DNA of 64,000 nucleotides from Heterodera schachtii (Eukaryota; Nematoda; Chromadorea; Rhabditida; Heteroderidae). The stretch is from positions 186,001-250,000 of the forward strand of contig SIJG01000004.1 of NCBI GenBank assembly GCA_023374025.1. The letters run 5' to 3'. Position 1 is the first letter of the stretch; each line of letters begins with the position of its first letter. The notes under the pieces were generated by a model, which was not told where the DNA came from, made no database searches, and saw only the letters and a list, made by a program, of their open reading frames with translations. A program made the translations under genes and the position numbers. Shown one piece after another: positions 1-11,287 of this stretch.

Positions 1-1073
1 GAAGTGTTCAATGCACAACAAAATGTACTCGGTCCATCGACTTCAATTGGGAAAAGTGAGCGAATGGCCAAACATTGCGTCAATTTGCCAATTTGTTTTA
101 AGTTACGGAAACAACTCACAATGTTCCGTCCCAATTCAACGCCAAAGTTACCGTTAAAGAGCTCATCTCCCAATCATTTGGAGAGACAAAAGGCGAAGAA
201 TTGACCAAAATTATACAAGCCAAAGGCAGACCAATAACAATGGCAAAAGACAGAAGCACCGAACAGTCCAACAAAAGTGGCGAAACTCAGAGGCAGGACA
301 ATTTGAGACGGAAATCAGGTGGGAATTAATCGAATTGCTTAGTTATGATTTTGAAAGAATTTAAAAAATGAATTTAAAACAGCAATCTTCCGGTTTTCAG
401 GGTTGGCCAACGCTCTTCTGCCTTCCCCATTTACGGATGGTTTTGCTGGTTCAACCAACAACCGATTGACTTCCCATCGCATCGCTTCCCCCGCCTGCGC
501 TTCGACTTCCAATTCTTTGTCAGAGCCGCCGTTTGAGGAAAATCCACAAAAAAATAATGAAATGGTCTTGACTTCGACACCGCCGACACAGTCACTCCCA
601 TGTTACGAATCGCTGTCGGAGGAAAGCGACACGGAAACGGGCGGCGAAGGTCAGTGTTTAAGTGCAATAACTTAATGGCATTTGATGCCATTCCCCCAAT
701 ATTGCTTAATTCGTTTCCACAATTCTTTTTCATCCTTTGGTGTTCGTTTGCAGAAGTGACGACCAAAAAGAGTTCCTCCGGGCTTTGTTCTGCTTCAGTC
801 GCTGCTGCTCCGCTGAACTTCTTCTCCCTGTTGGATCTGATGGAGGAAAACGAACAGCAGTCGCAGCGGAGAATGGAGGACGACGCCACGGTCGACACGG
901 CCTCCTCTTTTTCCACTGTTTCACCGCTGCAAAACCAACAACAAAAGCAACGCCTTTCATTTTTTGCGCCAGCGGGGCAATGGGCGGAAGCCAACAAAAG
1001 GGACAAAAATGGTAACGAACGAGGGGAAGCGGCGGAATGCGTTTATGAGCCGCTGTCAGAGGACGAAACATGA
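1..1073 (+). CDS. C-terminal part of an unrecognised Ser/Glu-rich protein (5' end outside window)
   Basis: I do not recognise this protein. Four exons can be joined in one frame: 1 to about 55, about 108-310, about 403-651 and 753-1073 (TGA). The introns have gtgagc, gtggga and gtcagt donors and ttaag, ttcag and tgcag acceptors. The product is hydrophilic and rich in Ser, Thr, Gln and Glu, with no membrane segment and no visible fold, so it looks largely disordered. A short acidic motif occurs twice, once before the last intron (YESLSEESDTE) and once at the extreme C-terminus (YEPLSEDET). This suggests a repeated phosphorylation or docking motif; that is inference. The exon joins are supported by frame continuity only. 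Confidence 0.55.
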
Positions 1074-1632
1074 CGAGGGAGAAAACGAAGCAAATACACT
1101 CGGATAGTCATTCATTCATTTGTGGCAACTTATTTCCGTTAAAAATTTATCAAAAAGGGATTCAATGAGAAAGACAGACACCCTTTAACAGTTGTTTATG
1201 CCAATTGCACAGTCTCCCTTCATCCCCCCTCCCTCCAATTGACATTTTTGAGGCTTTCTTTTTGCCCAAAGGTGCAAAGAAGCCAATGGCACCGGCATTG
1301 ATAGCTTTTCCATCAAAATTTCAATGTCCAAATTGTATCTGACGGCTAATGCATCTGCTGCTTAAAATACATCTGCTGTCCCTCTCCCATTCGCACTTTC
1401 TTCGTATTTCATTTGCCAGATTCAATTAAGGTCATGCGAAGTTTTGGCGGAACTGTGCCTCAATGGGCAATTAAATTATTCCATCATTTGTCAGCCATCG
1501 TTGGCTTATTAGTTGGCTTTTCCTTTCCTTTCTCGCCAAAAGTGATGCTTATTCACTTTTAAGGTGAAAACAATCCGCTAAATTTGGAAGTGTTCGGTTC
1601 CAACTAATTGTTTGTCCTCCTTCGATTTGGCC
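1074..1632. other. Intergenic spacer between two same-strand genes
   Basis: This holds the 3' UTR of the upstream gene and the presumed promoter of the Ig-domain gene. I see no conserved ORF and no RNA gene in it. Confidence 0.5.
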
Positions 1633-3013
1633 ATGTCTTTGGCCCTTTGCGCAGCACCCTTTTTCCTCTTTGCCCTTTCTTTGGCTTCTCCTCCCTTCTT
1701 GGTCACTTCCAACGGTTGTCCCCAACTGATCGATGGCCAATTGCTCGACTTTGTTAACCCCGGGGGCATTCGGCTAACAAAAAGCAAAACGGGGAATTGC
1801 GATCGGTTGATCAGCTGCGATTTGATCGGGGCTCCAGTGGAAGTGAGTGAGAGAAGGAAAAGGGATGAAACAATGCCAATTGATGGTACTACGGTTCAGC
1901 TAACAAAAATCGAATGGTACGTAAACGGAAGGAAAATCCAACGGACGAACGAAGGGACGGAAAGGGAAGAGACAGCGGAAAACGCACAATCAGAAAACGA
2001 ACGGACAGAACGAAGCGCAATTGGAGTGGGCGAGGCGAGTCGAACGAATCGAATTTTGAGGGAAAGGGAAGCAATTTGGAGGAGTAATTAGCACTGATTA
2101 CCCCCCCCCCCCCCTCCGTCATGGGCACCGTTTCTGGCCAAACAAAACTCCAAAAACACAGGCACTTTCCCATTGTGCAGGTGAGTCACCGTCTCTGTGC
2201 CGACAATTGGCTCGTTGATGAGCCTTCGCTTAATGAGAATGGCATGGAAATGGAATTTCGTTGCGCGGCGTCGTTGGACTGCGGCGAGCAAAACATCGAA
2301 AGCGAACCTTTGCTTTTTGTTGGCACTGCGGGGCGAAGAAGGCGCACTGCAAGTGAGCACACTCTGGGGAATACACTCTGCCTTTTTGGCATTTGCCCTC
2401 CGGCAATTTTGTTTTTGCCCTTTTTCTCCGTTTCAGATGGCGTTGACTTTGTCTCCTCCGCCAACAATCGCTTTTCTCGGCCCCCTCTCATTTCGATGAT
2501 CACTTCTTCTCGCATGGAACTCACCGGACTTCCGTTGCGCATCGCTTGTGCCGCGGATGGCTTTCCCAAACCGCTGATCAGCTGGGAAGTGGTCGGCGTT
2601 GACGGAATCGAGCTGAAGAGGCCAAGGCCGGCGGCGCAATTTCCATTCATTACGGTAGGAACGGAGAGAAGAAAAAGGAGGAAGGGCGAAACCGACGACC
2701 TTTTTTATGATCAGACTCAATTAGTTGGTTTGGGGGCGATAAAAAAAAAGAAGCAATCTTTAAGCGCCTCACAAATTAATTATTCAATGCTTATGTGAAT
2801 TTGGTGTGTTTTGAAGGAACGGCACAACGGGCAGTTGCTGATCAATTCTAACAGCAGCGCCCTTCGCGACGTGGCCTCCATTTCTTTGCGATGCAGCGCA
2901 AATAACAGGTACAAATAAAAGGGACAATCGGTGGGAAAACATTGGAATTGCACAGAAATGGCGCGGACTCGGCCAAGTCGCTGGTTGTTCTGCTGAACGA
3001 TGCGCGGAAATGA
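1633..3013 (+). CDS. Secreted immunoglobulin-domain protein (ZIG-like)
   Basis: A small secreted protein with two Ig-like domains, of the kind nematodes use in neuronal or surface adhesion. The ATG at 1633 opens a clear signal peptide (MSLALCAAPFFLFALSLA). Exons are 1633-1842, from 1900 (donor about 1917-1921), 2181-2352, 2437-2654, 2817 to about 2909 and 2956-3013. From exon 3 onward the phases agree. Domain 1 has its B-strand Cys in LISCDL, the W in KIEWYVNG and the F-strand Cys in MEFRCAAS. Domain 2 has RIACAADGFPKPLISWEV and ISLRCSANN, followed by NGADSAKSLVVLLND, a typical Ig G-strand end. No C-terminal membrane segment is seen, so it is probably secreted. The end of exon 2 is the weakest part. 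It is convergent with the STRAD gene, whose stop codon lies 227 bp away. Confidence 0.75.
2099..2115. repeat. Poly-C tract in an intron
   Basis: A run of about 14 C lies in the Ig-gene intron. It is one of many homopolymer G/C runs in the window and may be length-unstable or miscalled. Confidence 0.8.
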
Positions 3014-3137
3014 GCCGAAAAAACGGCGGACGGAAAAAGGGAAACGATGAAAGGGGGAGGAATTTACCAGAAAAGAGAACATTTGTCAATTGTAAGCAAA
3101 GAAAAACCATCAAAAGGATGCAAAAGAACGGAGAAAA

Positions 3138-3163
3138 GAGAGAGAGAGAGAGAGAGGAGAGCG
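3138..3163. repeat. (AG)n microsatellite
   Basis: Alternating AG/GA dinucleotides between the convergent Ig and STRAD genes. Confidence 0.8.
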
Positions 3164-3239
3164 AGAAAAATACAGTACAGGGAATAATGATACAGTATAT
3201 ATTTATTACACATTCAAATGCATGCGGCCAAAACAAAAG

Positions 3240-4618
3240 TCAGACGATCGGTTTGGCCAGTGGCAAATAATCGGCCAATGCCTTACGAAGTGAAAAGTTG
3301 GGGCCAAAAGCAAACAGAGAATTCCCATATTTGTGAAGAAGTTCGGTCGCAGAAGGGCTGGAATTCATATATTAATTACTCCTAATTAACTAATTGCCCC
3401 TCCCTTTTGTATTATTTTGTTTTGCGTTTTCTTCACTCACCGCCTCTGTTCCAACACTTCGCCCAATAATTCGTGCAATTCCTTTGAAAATGTCCGCCGC
3501 CCGAAGCACTCCGTCCCCTCACAGTGTGTCGAGTCCAACAAAACGGGCGCCGATCCGCTGAGCTTTTCGTACAAAATGCGAAGGGGTTCCATTTCTTGGA
3601 AGGGCACGACGCCATTGGCCAATTCTCAAATTCAAAAACATAACACACAATCATTCATGATTTTGCGAAGGATTACCGCAAAGGCATATGCCAACGCTGT
3701 AAATGTCGGAGTCGGCACCGTATCCGTTGAGGTCCTTACAGTAAGCAATCAATGAAAGAAAGAATCGCCAATGTTTCCCCACAATTTCACTGTGCCCACC
3801 TGCATTAGCACTTCCGGGGCCAACCAAGCGACCATTTCACTCAAATCCGACGTGAATTCGTGCACTCTGTCCTCCACACCGATCCTTTGAATCAATTGGA
3901 AAAAAAAAATATTACGACGGATTTATTACCATTTGGGACAGTCGGAAATTCGGGTGGCATGGCGAGTGAGCGCACTTAAAGCAAAAAAAGGTGGGATAAA
4001 AGAAGGGATTGGCATTGGTTGGACTCACAGACGAATTTGACCATCCGAGTCGAGCCAAATGTTCTCGGCACAAACACTCCTTCAGAGAGAAGAGCAAACG
4101 AATGGAAGGGAAGGGGAGGGAATGACCTGTGAATGACCCCGCGCGAGTGGAGGTGTTCGAGTGCGTTTAGCGTCGCCCTGAGAATGACGCGAAGCGCCGA
4201 CTCGGGCAAACCCTCGGAATAAAATGCACTGAGCAAATGGGCACAATGGCCAAGGTCGGCACGGAAGGAGCAGCGGAGGAAGGTGCGTTCGGCATGGACA
4301 AAGGGGTCGCAGAAAAGGAGCAGAGACTCGTGGGACACGGACAAATGGGCGACGATTTTGGCCCGTTTCTTCAATTTTTCAGTTCCGAGAGTTCCATGGA
4401 ATTTGCGTCCACCTTTGCTACGACGGCGGATGCGCTGGCGGGGCCCAACTCAGCCAAAAGTACGCGACGCCCCGTTGCAGCGGAAACGCCCCAAAGGAAA
4501 GTGCCGAGCCGCGCTTAAAACAGCGGACTCCAAAACGGAATGAACAAATGCCGCGTTAGGGCACTTTACCCGGATTCTTCGGAACAAAGACAGTGCCAGA
4601 TGGAGAAGAGTTGCCCAT
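3240..4618 (-). CDS. strd-1: STE20-related adaptor pseudokinase (STRAD / STRD-1)
   Basis: Homologue of STRADA/B, the pseudokinase that with MO25 activates the polarity and energy kinase LKB1/PAR-4. Start MGNSSPSG at 4618; stop at 3240-3242. In order: a degenerate N-lobe (GRRVLLAELGPASASAVVAK), FADLGHCAHLLSAFYSEGLPE-like helix D, ALEHLHSRGVIHRSVCAENIW in place of the HRD catalytic loop, WLAPEVLMQDLNGYGADSDI followed by YSVGICLCELANG, and the kinase end PSATELLHKYGNSLFAFG. HRS replaces HRD and no DFG is seen, as expected for a pseudokinase. After VAK the frame breaks at an A5 run (plus-strand 4375-4379). One extra A would restore a continuous N-lobe; a 43 nt intron ending in ttgaag is the alternative. 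C. elegans also has one STRAD gene. Confidence 0.88.
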
Positions 4619-5300
4619 CGTTACGGCATCAGTGTGTGGCATTTATGGGGCCACGGAAAAAAGGGGAAAATTCGCAATTGGCCAAATGTAACAAAGGAAG
4701 CCTTAACGGTTAATTATCATTTTATTTTCTCCAAAATCAATTTTATAAAGTTAAATGATACATAAACCAAAATAAAAAAATCTATGAAATTCGTAAGCAA
4801 AAAAATTGAACGCCAAATCAGCCATAACAAATTTACGAACAAAATCAAAATGTCTCTCAGAGACGAGCATTGGAATTGTAAAAATGGCACCCAAAGAAAG
4901 GGCAACACGCAATTTTATTAACTCATTCAGTGAAAATTTCAGAAATCTCTCAATTTGAAGAATTTGTAATGGTGCAAATTTTTGGTTTTTCTTTGTGCGC
5001 CGATTCTTTGGAAATAACACAAAAAAGGAAAATGAAAGATTTGCTTCGTAAACCGGTAGAAAGGAGCGCAATTTTGGCTGAATGGGCTACAAAATAAAAG
5101 TTAATGAAATTCAAATGCATCTAGAAAATACTATAAAAATATGCAAAAATGGAAATTTTGTAGAAAAAGAGACAGTGAAGTCACAAGGAGGAAAGAAGAC
5201 AATATGAACCAGTGGAAGACAATGACAGCTAATTTAGCCATTCTTTTAATGAGTAATCACTATTATCAATGGATTCATTCCCCGCCCCCCTCGCAATTTG
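4619..5300. other. Spacer between Roquin and STRAD genes
   Basis: AT-rich sequence between two minus-strand genes. It should contain the Roquin 3' UTR and the STRAD promoter. No conserved coding or RNA feature is visible. Confidence 0.5.
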
Positions 5301-8300
5301 TCACGAGACGGGGACGTCCTTCAGCTTGGCATCCGTCCCCAATTCCTGCATAAGGGGCAATGCCGAGACTGTATGGGCGAGGAGTTGAGTCGGAGCATTG
5401 GCGGCGTTGGACGGTCGAATGATTGTGCAAAGATTGGGCTTTGCCGAGTCACACGCGACGGTGTAAGTGACATTGGAAGGCGATCTGAGCAAAGGGAAGT
5501 CAAAAGGAAAAGGAATTTGGAAGGGCACAAAGGGATCGGAATGTTCAGCTGTCCGACGGGCAACGGCGGCAGCTCCAAATTCCATCCGACGGAGCCGAAA
5601 CTGTGCTCCGATTCGTCATGGCCATGCAGCACAGAAGTGGCCACGGTGAAGGAGACATGGCTGAAAAAGGAGAGAATTTGGAGGAGGAGGTGAGAAGAAA
5701 AGTGAAAGAAAAGCAATGGGACCAAAGGGGGGGGGGAGGGAATAAAGGAAAGAACACACACTCCAAAGAAGTCCATCCAAACTGAGTTTATTCGATACGA
5801 ATAACGCAGATGGGAGTCCAAAAAGAAATTGGAAAATACAAATCATAACAGAAAAGATTAATAGAGTAATAAAAAAATAATAATGGAAAATTGGGGGGAC
5901 AATTTGATACAAATGGAGGAAAATGAAAAAAATGGATAATTTGAGAAAAGCGAAAATAATATGAATAATTTGAAAAAATGAAAAGATGAATAATTAGAGA
6001 AAAGCGAAATGATAATTTGATTAAAAGCAATTGCGAAGATGAAAAAGTCAGTGGGAAAGACATTTCTGCTCGAGGCTTTGACTTCATTGAATAACATTCT
6101 CACGGTTTTCTAAAATTGTTCAAGTAAAGACCATGAACAACAAATACAATATGAGCAAACGATTGTGACACTGAGAACCCTTACGAACGAAGGCTTACCA
6201 TTCCGAATCGTCCTCTTCAGCGGTCGTTCTGGAAGAGTGACGACACTTTTTGTCACTGACAATTGAACCATCATTCGAATGAAACGTAAATTTGTGACCA
6301 ACCAAAGGCTACCACCGGACACACCTTTTGCTGTGCTCCTCCTCTGATTCAAAGGACGTTTCGGACTGTTTTTGGGGAGATTTGCCTTCAGATGAAGCCG
6401 TGGTGTTGGCGGTGTTGAAGGCGTTGATATTGTAGAAGCCGGCCCCACTCATAAAGCCACCGGATTCCATTGGAGAAGTCCTAAAAGGGAATTGTGCAAA
6501 TAAGTCACATCCAAGGTAAACAGTAACCAATTGGTAAATTGGGAGATCAGAAGCGGCGGAGAACCAAACGGAGGTGTCGAGCCGTAAAGAAAGACCGGCT
6601 GAGGTTGGACTGGGATTGGAAAGGCTGCGGGGGTGGCCACCAAACGGGTGTTGGTCGGACTGAATTGGTAGTTGGGCGGGGAGGTGGAGAAGGGCGAGTC
6701 GGTCGACTGAATGGGCGCGATCAGAGCACTCCCATTCAGCTGAAAAATAAAAATGCAAAACATTATAGTTCAAGCGAATGTTAAGTGTAGGCAAATTGGT
6801 TACCGAATTGTTCGTGGAGGGAGTGACGTTGGCCGACATAAACGAATTTGTAGCAGTTGTAACAGCATTAAATGGCTCAACAAACTGGAAGGACTAATAA
6901 ATCGTAAAAAAAGACATGAGCTAACAATAAAAAAATATTACTGCGGTTGGCACAAATTGATGAGTTGGAAGTAACGGAATGAACTGACCCGGCATCGTTT
7001 CTAAAAAACCCAAACAAATTGAACTCATTATTTTACAAGGAATACCGAATGCGTCCATTTGGAGGTGTTTCTGGTGAAGAATGGGTCGATTCAACAGATC
7101 GGAAGAGGGGGGAGAACCAACGGTGGTGCTGCTCAACCCGATGTTCGAAGACGGCGACGAAAAATGTGTCTGCGTAACATTCAATGGAATTTGGGTGATA
7201 AAGCCGGGCGGAGTGCCGATGGGAAAAGACTGTTGGTCAATGAAAGTGGGCGGAGGTGGCGGTGTGTAAATCAGAGGAGGCACGGGCATTATATTTGAAC
7301 GACAGCCAAATTCAATGGGCACGGGGGCCTGGGGAAGAGAACGCAACGGAGTCCTAAAAAGAGAAGGACGCCCAATGGAGGGAAGGAAGGAAACGAAGTT
7401 ACCCATTCGTCAACAGCGCAACGTCACAACGACCGCGCAACATCCCGAAGCTTTTTTGCAAGGGACGAATTCGCTGCTCCCTCGCAATGTTCCTTCTGTT
7501 TTTTAAAGTTTATTTCGTCTGTTATATTTGGCATAATACATGGACAAGGGGGGAAGTTGGTGTAATTTTTTGAAATTTACGAATCCCAGTTGTAAAAATT
7601 TAAGAAATTGAAAAACGAAATCAATTCTTAAAAAAATTTAAGAAGTTGCCTCGGACCCCGTATGATTTACGAAATAGACCCCCCCCCCCTGTCCACCTAT
7701 ATTTGGCATACCTTTCAATTGACTCGGAATAAATCTTCAGCACTTCGTGCATATGCCCCAACAAACGCTCAAGTTCAAGCCAAATTTCTTAAATTGTTGC
7801 GATGAAATAATAATTATCTTTTCGGAATTAAAAACCGTCGCCCGATGCGTTCAATTGTTCTGCAGTCAATGCATTGAAATGCCCAAGTGCCGTTTGAATG
7901 CCGAGCAAATCGCATTCAGACTGCTTCTTCTCGAACAAATTGATCTCCTCCGATTGTTTCTCCAACAATTTCTTGTCGATTAAATTGCGCAATTCGTCGA
8001 CCGCATTTTGCAAAGAGTTCGCACTGAGTCGGTCACAGACTGACTGCATGTATTTGCGTTGGTTGCAATCGCCGTACAGCAGAGAGGACCATTGTTCGGG
8101 CGAAATTCGCAGGCCAAAATCCATTGCAATTTGAACAATTTGTGCATCATGTTCAAAACGAAGCTTAATGAGTAGCGGAATTATGAATGAAAAATTGTTG
8201 CACGTTATTCCCCCCTTTGGATCATTTCCCCGCATCGTTTTTCCCCCGAAGATTAAAAAAAACTTCATCCGAAATTTTTAAATTGATATTCTACAATTTT

Positions 8301-9990
8301 AAAGATAAACTTTTAAAAATTCAAGTTTAAAAAAATATTGTTTTTTATAAAAGAAAATCTCTAAGAATGTTAAAAATAATTTAACGTTTTTTATGAAAAT
8401 TTTGAGGCGGGGGGGGGGGGGGGAATTGCCCATTTCGGATTTTTTTTATAAAAATTTTGAGGCAGGGGGGGGGGGGGGGGATTGCCCCCATTTCGAAGAC
8501 GGTTAAAGGGTTGGATGGCTAATTCGAACGGAGTCCCTTTGCATTTTCATCGTTATGGAAAAAATTTAACGCGTTATCGCACAGTGATAACGAAACTATG
8601 AAACCCACCGATTTATATGTGCGAAATTCCTCTTTTAATTGCATAAGCGACGATTTGCCGTCCTGTTTAATGACCTGAAAGACAAGACAAAAGAAAGAAA
8701 CAATTCCATAGCCAAAAGAAAAAATCACATTGAAACAACTCGCACGGTAAAGCAATTGAACAACTGAAATTCCCACAATATTTAAAGCCAAATAAAAGGG
8801 AAAATACCGTGACCGACGCATGTCTTCGAAATGTGCGGGTAAGAACTGGCGAGTTGTTCAACGACGTAAAGCACAAGCCTTAAAATAAAACAATTGACGG
8901 GAAGAAAATTCTGAAAGGAATTACGTTTTACGCGCGATTGATTCTCCTTTGTGCAGCATGAGAAGGATAAGATCAAGCACTTCTTTTTGCAGTGCTTAAA
9001 ACGATATTTTTGTTTTTAATTATTTCAATGGTTTGGTGCATTATTTACTCCCTTCCCCCATCAAATTTCATTTTGGCTGTTGAATATTAAGTTTAAAAAC
9101 TCTAAATTAATGAAGGGACTTGCGAATTAATTTGCCAGTGCTTTGCCTACCGGGCCCCAAAAATTGACAGCCGCGGCTTCGCACAGCGGACCAAAGACTC
9201 GAAGACAAATTGGCACTGCTGCTTTGGATACACAGTATCAACTCAGAAACGATTCGTTCGTTCATTGTACACAAAAGTTTAGGAATTTGTGCTCGACTTT
9301 CGTCCGACCAAAAATTTGCACAAAGCAAATAAAAAAGTTTGCGTTGAATCGTTCTGCTGAGCCGATTACTCGAAATCTGAGAAAAAAAAAGTATTTTCAA
9401 GCCCATCGTTATGTTACCAACCGTGGCGCCCTTTTCCGAGCTGACTCTGTACAGAAATTTTGCAAATTCATGGAGCAAATTCTCCAATCGCTCGATGGTG
9501 CCATATTCAGAACTGTCAGACGAACAAAGGGACTTCATTGACCGGTCCAAATACTGCTTGCAGAGTTCGTCGTCGTTGATGACAATCGACAACACCGGAA
9601 TATTGACGTACGTTTTTGCAGGACCATCCAATTTGGCATCAGACTGAATTCTCGTGCCGATCAGTTAACCAAAGCGAAGATTGGCTTTACCTTATCAAAT
9701 GGACAACATGCATTTTCCTGGGAACAACAGAAGGAGCAAAGCAAATGACGACCACAAGGCAAAGTCACTGGCAAATGTTCAATGGAGTAAACCTTAAGAA
9801 ACAAAAAGTGTCAAAAACGAATTGGAAGGGCAAAAAATTTTCATAGAACATGCAGACTAATGACAATCTAGCAATAATATGCTATCATGTACCCTAATCA
9901 ATTTAAAAAATATTTAACTCTTACATTTCCGCAGTTTGAACAACAGAGCAACTCGGCCCACAACTGTTGCTGAACAGTGCCGTATGCCAT
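5301..9990 (-). CDS. rle-1: Roquin-family RING E3 / RNA-decay protein (RC3H, RLE-1-like)
   Basis: Roquins bind stem-loop mRNA elements through the ROQ domain and act as RING ubiquitin ligases; the C. elegans homologue is RLE-1. The ATG at 9990 begins [20 protein letters not shown]. The RING is split by one intron: CSNCGN, then [15 protein letters not shown] and CCPFDK. The HEPN/ROQ region follows: [74 protein letters not shown] and [18 protein letters not shown]. Next come a short helix ([16 protein letters not shown]) and a long Pro/Ser-rich tail. The CCCH zinc finger of vertebrate Roquins is not found in any frame between the ROQ domain and the tail. Exons below about 6200 (ending KLKDVPVS) are assigned tentatively because the phase of one junction does not match. 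The start lies 163 bp after the EEF1AKMT1 stop, which suggests an operon. Confidence 0.85.
8387..8498. repeat. Two tandem ~55 bp units with long poly-G in a Roquin intron
   Basis: Two near-identical consecutive units read tttttat(g/a)aaaattttgagg, then 15 or more G, then attgccc. They lie between the exons encoding NALNFF and LRFEHDAQ. Confidence 0.8.
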
Positions 9991-10152
9991 CGGAATCACA
10001 GCCTCAAAAATGTCTTTTTTTTCGTTGCTTAAATTATGAATATAAATTGTCTTGAAAAAATTAAATACATATATGGCGAAAAACAATGTCAAAATAAAAA
10101 ACACAAAATTTAAAATTAATTTGATTAAACTAAAAAAAGAAATAAGAATAAG

Positions 10153-11287
10153 TTACAAAATGGATAAAGGGTAATTCGAAAAGGACAGAAATTCATTGGC
10201 CAAATTGTTCTTGTGAACGGGTCTAAATTCAGTCCTTCTCACATCCAAAATCCGTTGGAGCAGTCCTTCCATTACAGCGCCCGTGTTGACTATCAATTTG
10301 GTCTCTTTTTTAGACAGCAGGCGAATTGTTTGTGCAATTTTAATAAAACATTCGTCGGATAGAAATGGAGGATCAGCTATCAAAAAATCGTAATTGTGAT
10401 GCAAATTGGAAGACACATCCAATGGTTTACGGTAGTCATAATTGACGAAAAATTGCGGAAATTTCTGTTCAAAGCGTCGGTCGTATTCGAATAGACTCAG
10501 TTCAATGGAGTTCTTTTTAACTTCCTGAAAACGAACAGAATTAATTCCTTAAATACAGTAATTGGCACTTTTATAGTTTAGATGGGACGAAAAATAATGT
10601 AATTTTACTAAACCCTTAGGGGGGCTCTTTTGAGGGGTTTTCGGGGGTCGCTGATATGAATATGTCACTTATTTTTGACCAATCCACATAACCCATCTCA
10701 AAAAAAGTCGAAAAATAAATTTTATGAATTCTGATTTTTTAAAAAATTGAGAAAAGATTCGGAATAGGTTGAAAAAATGGCAGAATCATAATCAACACCT
10801 CAAAAACCTGCAAAGATAACTTTCACAAATTAAGGATAAAAAATTTTTTGAGAAAAGGTCCCCTTTTTTTAGGAGCCCGCAACTTTAAAACTTGAGAAAG
10901 GAATTGGTTTAAATTGGTGTCAGATTCGTGATCACTGATCAGCGATCCTGAAAACCTCTGCGAACGAATTTTCACTTGCCTTTGAATCCATAAAATGTTG
11001 GACCACCGAAGGACAACACAAACACGCGACTCGTCCAGCTCCGTTCAATGTGCAAATGCATTCATCGACAATCTTCCGGCACGTCTCATCTGTGTACCAA
11101 AATTGGCTCAACTGTTAAAATTTATAGCAACATAATGTAAGAAAAAGAAAATCATTTCCACCTGCCAATTCTCAAATACGTCTCCATCTCTTTGCTTTCG
11201 CTCCTTTTCCTGAAGAAATTCGTTGAGAGCCAAAAGTGTAGTCGAAGAGAGACGCAAATCATCATCAGAATCATTGGGATTATCCAT
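10153..11287 (-). CDS. EEF1A lysine methyltransferase 1 (N6AMT2 / EFM5 family)
   Basis: A SAM-dependent methyltransferase that modifies a lysine of elongation factor 1A. Three exons: MDNPNDSDDDLRLSS to FENWQ; LSQFWYTDETCRKIVDE with GRVACLCCPSVVQHF; and EVKKNSIELSLFEYDRRFEQ to the stop at 10153. The hallmark catalytic motif is NYDFLIADPPFLSDECF (DPPF, family DPPY/F). It is followed by INTGAVMEG-like and NLANEFLSFSNYPLSIL segments that match the family C-terminus. The length of about 210 residues is normal. The last intron (about 10527-10985) is enlarged by a dispersed repeat with gtgatcactgatcagcgatc. The gene lies immediately upstream of Roquin on the same strand. Confidence 0.9.
10545..10985. 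repeat. Dispersed repeat fragment in the EEF1AKMT1 intron
   Basis: Contains cagattcgtgatcactgatc and agcgatcctgaaaacc near 10920-10955, and a related block (ttcgggggtcgctgatatg) near 10638. The same core recurs near 12640, 22885, 38090 and 44510. Confidence 0.6.

Noticed and set aside
431..1071. Long antisense ORFs opposite the first gene
   Set aside because: They are composition-driven shadows of the plus-strand exons, with no homology-like motifs.
5820..6110. Phe-rich minus-strand ORFs
   Set aside because: AT-rich intronic or spacer sequence with no coding features.
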